DNA of 8,149 nt, taken from contig JAIDFD010000046.1 in assembly GCA_029054485.1 (NCBI GenBank), forward strand, positions 1 through 8,149, written 5' to 3'. This document shows, piece by piece, positions 5,707 to 8,149 of the stretch; position 1 is the stretch's first letter; every line of letters starts with the position of its first letter. This DNA is from Clostridia bacterium (GTDB taxonomy: Bacteria > Bacillota > Clostridia > Christensenellales > Borkfalkiaceae). The notes under the pieces were generated by a model, which saw only the letters and a program-made list of their open reading frames with translations, was not told the DNA's origin and searched no databases. A program made the translations under genes and the position numbers.

Positions 5707-6303
5707 TTAAACGACTTGTTTTTTTATAAATGGCTTTATAATTTTTAATATTTCGCCTGCTTTTGTGCTATCTTTTAATAATTTATTTAAATAGTCATTG
5801 ATTGTTTGAGTTTTTTTATACTTTTTTACCATAGCGATTATTTCTTTTATCTCATTATCGCTTAATTTAGGTTCATACTCTTTCAATAAGCTTTCAATAT
5901 CAGTATTAGAGTTTTCACTGTTTAAATCTTTATCTTGTACATTACCCGCTAAATTAGGTACTATTTTAATGTCGATTGATTTTTCTTTGCTCCAAAATGA
6001 CTTCAAAAAAGAAAAACCTCTATCTTTTGAAACTATAATATATATTTTGCTTTCGGAGTTTTCATTTTGTTTTATTAAATAACCTAAATAAGAACTTAAT
6101 TGAAAATCAAGCGCATTTTGACCGCCAACTTCTACATATTTATATTCAATCTTAGCTTGTGAGGATAAGATTGCTTGATGAAGATCAAATGTTAATTTAT
6201 TTGCTTTCTGACTATAAAATATTACGATACTATCATCAGAAGTTAAATTTTTGATGCCTAAAAGATTTTTTGAGTTTTCATAATCTATTAAATAAATTGC
6301 CAT
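5707..6303 (-). CDS. PIN/NYN-like nuclease-fold protein (PIN_7 type)
   Basis: The 198-residue protein starts MAIYLIDYENSKNLLG. Residues 1-120 fit a PIN-like (NYN-related) fold: D7 and E9-N10 in the first strand (LIDYEN), the strongly patterned NALDFQLSSYLGYLI helix with D66, and IIVSKDRGFSFLKSFW with D94. These acidic residues are placed as the metal-binding cluster of PIN/NYN nucleases, and the whole pattern matches a common Bacillota family of predicted RNA-acting enzymes whose target is unknown. Residues 135-198 form a separate Lys-rich helical tail. ATG 6303 is preferred over an in-frame ATG at 6369 because AAAGGA lies seven bases upstream and the extra 22 residues are unlike the family start. 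The gene follows the MATE gene by 96 bases on the same strand and shares its low GC content. No partner antitoxin-like ORF is visible, so a toxin role is not supported. Confidence 0.82.
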   Translation of the reverse strand: MAIYLIDYENSKNLLGIKNLTSDDSIVIFYSQKANKLTFDLHQAILSSQAKIEYKYVEVGGQNALDFQLSSYLGYLIKQNENSESKIYIIVSKDRGFSFLKSFWSKEKSIDIKIVPNLAGNVQDKDLNSENSNTDIESLLKEYEPKLSDNEIKEIIAMVKKYKKTQTINDYLNKLLKDSTKAGEILKIIKPFIKKQVV

Positions 6304-6310
6304 AATTATT

Positions 6311-6316
6311 TCCTTT
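6311..6316 (-). promoter_or_regulatory. Ribosome binding site that fixes the PIN-like gene start
   Basis: AAAGGA on the minus strand lies seven bases before ATG 6303. The alternative ATG at 6369 has no comparable site. Confidence 0.8.
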
Positions 6317-6378
6317 GTAAATTTTTTTATAAGTTTAGTATTAAACATTTCCTGTAATGCGCTCGGCAAGCTCTGATA

Positions 6379-6384
6379 ATTATA
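6379..6384 (-). promoter_or_regulatory. Possible -10 box for the PIN-like gene
   Basis: A perfect TATAAT reads on the minus strand 15 bases past the MATE stop codon, but no good -35 hexamer is found 16-18 bases upstream (the candidates are AACCAA or ACCAAT). It lies inside a short dyad, CTCGG (6362-6366) with CCGAG (6385-6389). If used, the leader would be about 70 bases; otherwise the gene is read through from the MATE promoter. Confidence 0.35.
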
Positions 6385-6399
6385 CCGAGTTCATTACAA

Positions 6400-7731
6400 T
6401 TATTGGTTTTTATCTGTAGCTTTAGAAGTTTCAAGCATTTGCTTCTTAATTTCAAATTTGCGCAAAAATAGCTTTTCTTCAATAAGCGATACAACCAAAT
6501 GGACGACCATACCAAATCCGAACATCAATATAATTGTATCCATAGTAAAAGTTATAGCATTTGTTACATACAGTATGAAGAATATACCATAGTATACCAA
6601 ATTGATAATCAGCGAATTTATAGCATTATAAATTGTTTTTCCTAACCCAACGAAAATATTATCTATTATTGCGCAACCGGCATAAGCGATATAAAACGGC
6701 GCAAGTTTAATTGTAATATTAAAAATTTCGCTTGCATTTTGTAGGTTTTCGGCATAACCATAAAATGGCGTCCATAAAGGGATTGTAATTGCCCAAACCG
6801 CAATTACAGCAGTAGCAATAAAATAATAATTAAATTGATTTAATTTTATGTAGCCGTCCTTACAATCCCGTCTTATTACTTCCGACAAAGCAGTTATAGG
6901 AATAAGCAGCCAACCCCAGATAAAGTTATTCGCTATCCAATAGTTGCCTTGCTCGGCAACCATATTGACCATTTTACATATCATAACGGCATAAATAAAA
7001 TTATCAATAAATTGTTGCACTCCGGAAAAAACGCCGACCTTGCACCATTCTTTTAGCACAGGTATATCGCTTTTATGAAACCAACTAAACTTGATATGCT
7101 TTTGAATATACAGCAATACAAAACTTGATATTGCAAGTACGATATTTACGATTATATTAGATATTGCAATTCCATAAATACCGAAATTTGGTATAAAAAC
7201 AAAATCGGCGATAATAGAAAGTACTGTATTTATTGCCAAGAAAATATAGACGTTTTTATCTTTTCCAACGACCACAAAAACAACATTTACAAAACTAACG
7301 ATTATTCCAATCATAAATGCAAACGTTTCAAGTTGCAAATAGGAGTTCACGGTTGCTACGTCAATTTCATTAGGGTTCATTGCTTTTATCAGCACAACGC
7401 CGTAAATAAGTACCCCTATTGAAAATAATGTGTATATTATAAATGTTAATAGTCCCGTCTTAAAAGTATGTTTAGCTAAGTTATCTTCATCGTTCTTAAA
7501 TATTTTATTAAGAATAGAGTATAGCGGTATAACTAAAAATGCTTGTAGCGTTTCGTTAATTAAATCAAACCATTCCATTTGCCCGATTACGTCAAATACA
7601 TCGCTTTGATTATTTGACGAAATAATAAAAGTTTTAATTGTCTGATAGATTGCAGGAATAAGTGCTAATGCGCATAACGCCGCAAACAATCGCCAATTAA
7701 AACTTTTTAGTTGCCTGACTTTCTCTTTCAT
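6400..7731 (-). CDS. MATE-family membrane transporter
   Basis: The 443-residue protein is hydrophobic throughout, with about 12 predicted membrane segments (roughly 14-36, 61-79, 90-116, 136-157, 161-180, 188-209, 235-255, 265-285, 303-320, 342-361, 372-391, 398-420) and a short charged cytoplasmic tail ending TDKNQ. Length and topology fit the MATE (multidrug and toxic compound extrusion) family of Na+ or H+ antiporters in the inner membrane. The segment IADFVFIPNFGIYGIAISNII at 174-194 (key residues D176, P181, G184, G187) is the characteristic repeat-end signature, and the first half appears again more weakly after residue 230. It is more divergent than typical efflux members, so drug export is not assured; a lipid or metabolite flippase role is possible. 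The ATG has an AAGGAA site about six bases upstream; a convincing promoter was not found. Base composition is clearly more A+T-rich than the flavodiiron region. Confidence 0.85.
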   Translation of the reverse strand: MKEKVRQLKSFNWRLFAALCALALIPAIYQTIKTFIISSNNQSDVFDVIGQMEWFDLINETLQAFLVIPLYSILNKIFKNDEDNLAKHTFKTGLLTFIIYTLFSIGVLIYGVVLIKAMNPNEIDVATVNSYLQLETFAFMIGIIVSFVNVVFVVVGKDKNVYIFLAINTVLSIIADFVFIPNFGIYGIAISNIIVNIVLAISSFVLLYIQKHIKFSWFHKSDIPVLKEWCKVGVFSGVQQFIDNFIYAVMICKMVNMVAEQGNYWIANNFIWGWLLIPITALSEVIRRDCKDGYIKLNQFNYYFIATAVIAVWAITIPLWTPFYGYAENLQNASEIFNITIKLAPFYIAYAGCAIIDNIFVGLGKTIYNAINSLIINLVYYGIFFILYVTNAITFTMDTIILMFGFGMVVHLVVSLIEEKLFLRKFEIKKQMLETSKATDKNQ

Positions 7732-8037
7732 AATTTTCCTTGTACAAACTTTACATACCGATTTTATATTTTAGCAATTTGATATGCCTCATGGAAAAAT
7801 AACTCAGAGCAGATTATTTCTCTATAAAAATGCGCTTTTGCCATTGCAGTTTTACATATGAGCCAAGTAAGTTGTACTACCTAACTATATCATAGTTTGA
7901 ATTATAAATCAACTTTTTGGCACTGTGGAGAGCTTATATAAATGGGACCCTGAGGAGGGAATAGGTGAATATTGCACGTTCGCGCAAACCTTCGCTTCGC
8001 TCAGTCGAACAGAGGTTCGAAGCCCCGACGACCAACA
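7732..8037. other. 306-base stretch without a convincing protein gene; repeat-like in part
   Basis: The first 60 bases are the leader of the MATE gene. A minus-strand ORF of 26 codons (7844-7764, MAKAHFYREIICSELF...) reads like protein but has no ribosome binding site, and its frame stays open only slightly further upstream. From about 7930 the sequence becomes GC-richer, with CTTCGCTTCGC, a perfect six-base hairpin TCGAAC-AGAG-GTTCGA and a tRNA T-arm-like GGTTCGAAGCCCC that ends ACCA but has no matching 5' tRNA half. I read the block as decayed or repeated intergenic sequence, not a functional gene. Confidence 0.45.
7971..7992. repeat. Short degenerate repeat, copy 2
   Basis: This is the partner of the copy at 5651-5672 (18 of 22 identical). 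It retains the TTGC...GCAA dyad and continues directly into the CTTCGCTTCGC-rich block. Confidence 0.35.
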
Positions 8038-8075
8038 CAGCAAAAAGAACAGGTAAAAACCTGTTCTTTTTGCTG
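8038..8075. terminator. Bidirectional hairpin terminator abutting tRNA-Tyr
   Basis: Perfect 16-base arms (8038-8053 and 8060-8075) enclose the loop TAAAAA. The core stem GAACAGG/CCTGTTC is flanked by an A5 run on one side and a T5 run on the other, so it can end transcripts in both directions. For the minus-strand tRNA it starts at the CCA end itself: the last two bases of CCA are the first two of the stem. Confidence 0.85.
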
Positions 8076-8149
8076 GTGGGAGGAGGTGGATTCGAACCAC
8101 CGAAGTCGGAGACGTCAGATTTACAGTCTGATGCATTTGGCCACTCTGC
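8074..8149 (-). tRNA. tRNA-Tyr (anticodon GTA), 5' end cut by the window edge
   Basis: On the minus strand the 3' end is encoded as CCA (8076-8074) after discriminator A (8077). The acceptor 3' strand TCCTCCC (8084-8078) follows the T-arm GGTGG-TTCGAAT-CCACC (8101-8085). A long variable arm separates it from the anticodon arm, whose loop CTGTAAA (8126-8120) carries GTA at 8124-8122. The D-arm stem GCA/TGC closes at the window edge. GTA plus a long variable arm is the bacterial tRNA-Tyr signature. About nine 5' bases (acceptor strand GGGAGGA and two linker bases) should lie just outside the window. Confidence 0.95.

Noticed and set aside
5707..6303. PIN-like protein as a toxin of a toxin-antitoxin pair
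   Set aside because: No small antitoxin-like ORF lies immediately upstream or downstream, and this family is longer and patterned differently from VapC toxins.
6304..6369. Upstream ATG extension of the PIN-like protein by 22 residues
   Set aside because: AAAGGA is correctly placed only for ATG 6303, and MAIYLIDYEN matches the usual family start.
7937..7942. TATAAA box after TTGGCA (7917-7922) as a promoter toward tRNA-Tyr
   Set aside because: The spacer is only 14 bases, and nothing credible is transcribed in the plus direction from it.
7909..8136. 75-residue minus-strand ORF
   Set aside because: It runs through the tRNA-Tyr gene and the 16-base terminator hairpin, has no ribosome binding site, and its composition reflects the structured DNA rather than a protein.
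7965..8149. Plus-strand frame from GTG 7965, with a GGAGG site seven bases upstream, open to the window end
   Set aside because: The start signal looks tempting, but the frame reads antisense through the terminator and tRNA-Tyr, giving the GGFEPP-like peptide typical of spurious ORFs opposite tRNA T-arms.
1..8149. CRISPR array, insertion sequence or prophage
   Set aside because: No regularly spaced repeats, transposase, integrase or phage structural genes were found on either strand.

Overview
The window looks like a chromosomal piece of an anaerobic, low-to-medium GC Bacillota (Clostridia-like) genome. The clues are a class A flavodiiron protein for oxygen or nitric oxide reduction, AAGGAG-type ribosome binding sites, sigma-A style promoters and short monocistronic units closed by intrinsic terminators. 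No gene gives a species-level identification.

Layout, left to right. (1) 27-226 (+): a complete unit for a 43-residue, very acidic small protein, with promoter, ORF and terminator. (2) 249-1240 (+): a flavin reductase-like split-barrel protein whose C-terminus resembles the PCP_red helical domain; it ends in a strong hairpin shared with the convergent gene. (3) 1249-1884 (-): a two-helix membrane protein with a PH-like cytoplasmic domain, preceded by a striking pair of TTACGTAA palindromes. (4) 1885-3951 (-): a tightly overlapping three-gene operon, flavodiiron protein then two GNAT acetyltransferases, behind a clear promoter. (5) 3986-4920 (+): a divergently transcribed four-helix membrane protein of unknown function, ending in a bidirectional terminator. 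(6) 4968-5614 (-): an HD-domain phosphohydrolase of the YfbR/HDDC2 type with its own extended -10 promoter. (7) 5707-7731 (-): a PIN/NYN-like nuclease-fold protein and a MATE-family transporter, both visibly more A+T-rich than the left half. (8) 7732-8149: about 340 bases without a convincing protein gene, repeat-like in places, then a bidirectional hairpin and a tRNA-Tyr (GTA) on the minus strand that is cut by the window end.

How the parts may work together: the flavodiiron protein and the flavin reductase-like protein both suit a flavin-based redox or oxygen-defence role in an anaerobe, but they sit in separate transcription units on opposite strands, so any link is inference. The GNATs are translationally coupled to the flavodiiron gene and are probably co-expressed with it for operonic rather than known biochemical reasons.

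The most unusual signal is in gene starts. Three genes (62, 285 and 1833) have a -10 box ending six or seven bases before the ATG and no Shine-Dalgarno sequence, which predicts leaderless mRNAs. Five other genes (starting at 3898, 4037, 5561, 6303 and 7731) have ordinary AAGGA-type sites, and the two GNATs start by overlap with the preceding stop codon. No CRISPR array, insertion sequence, phage gene or obvious defence system is visible.
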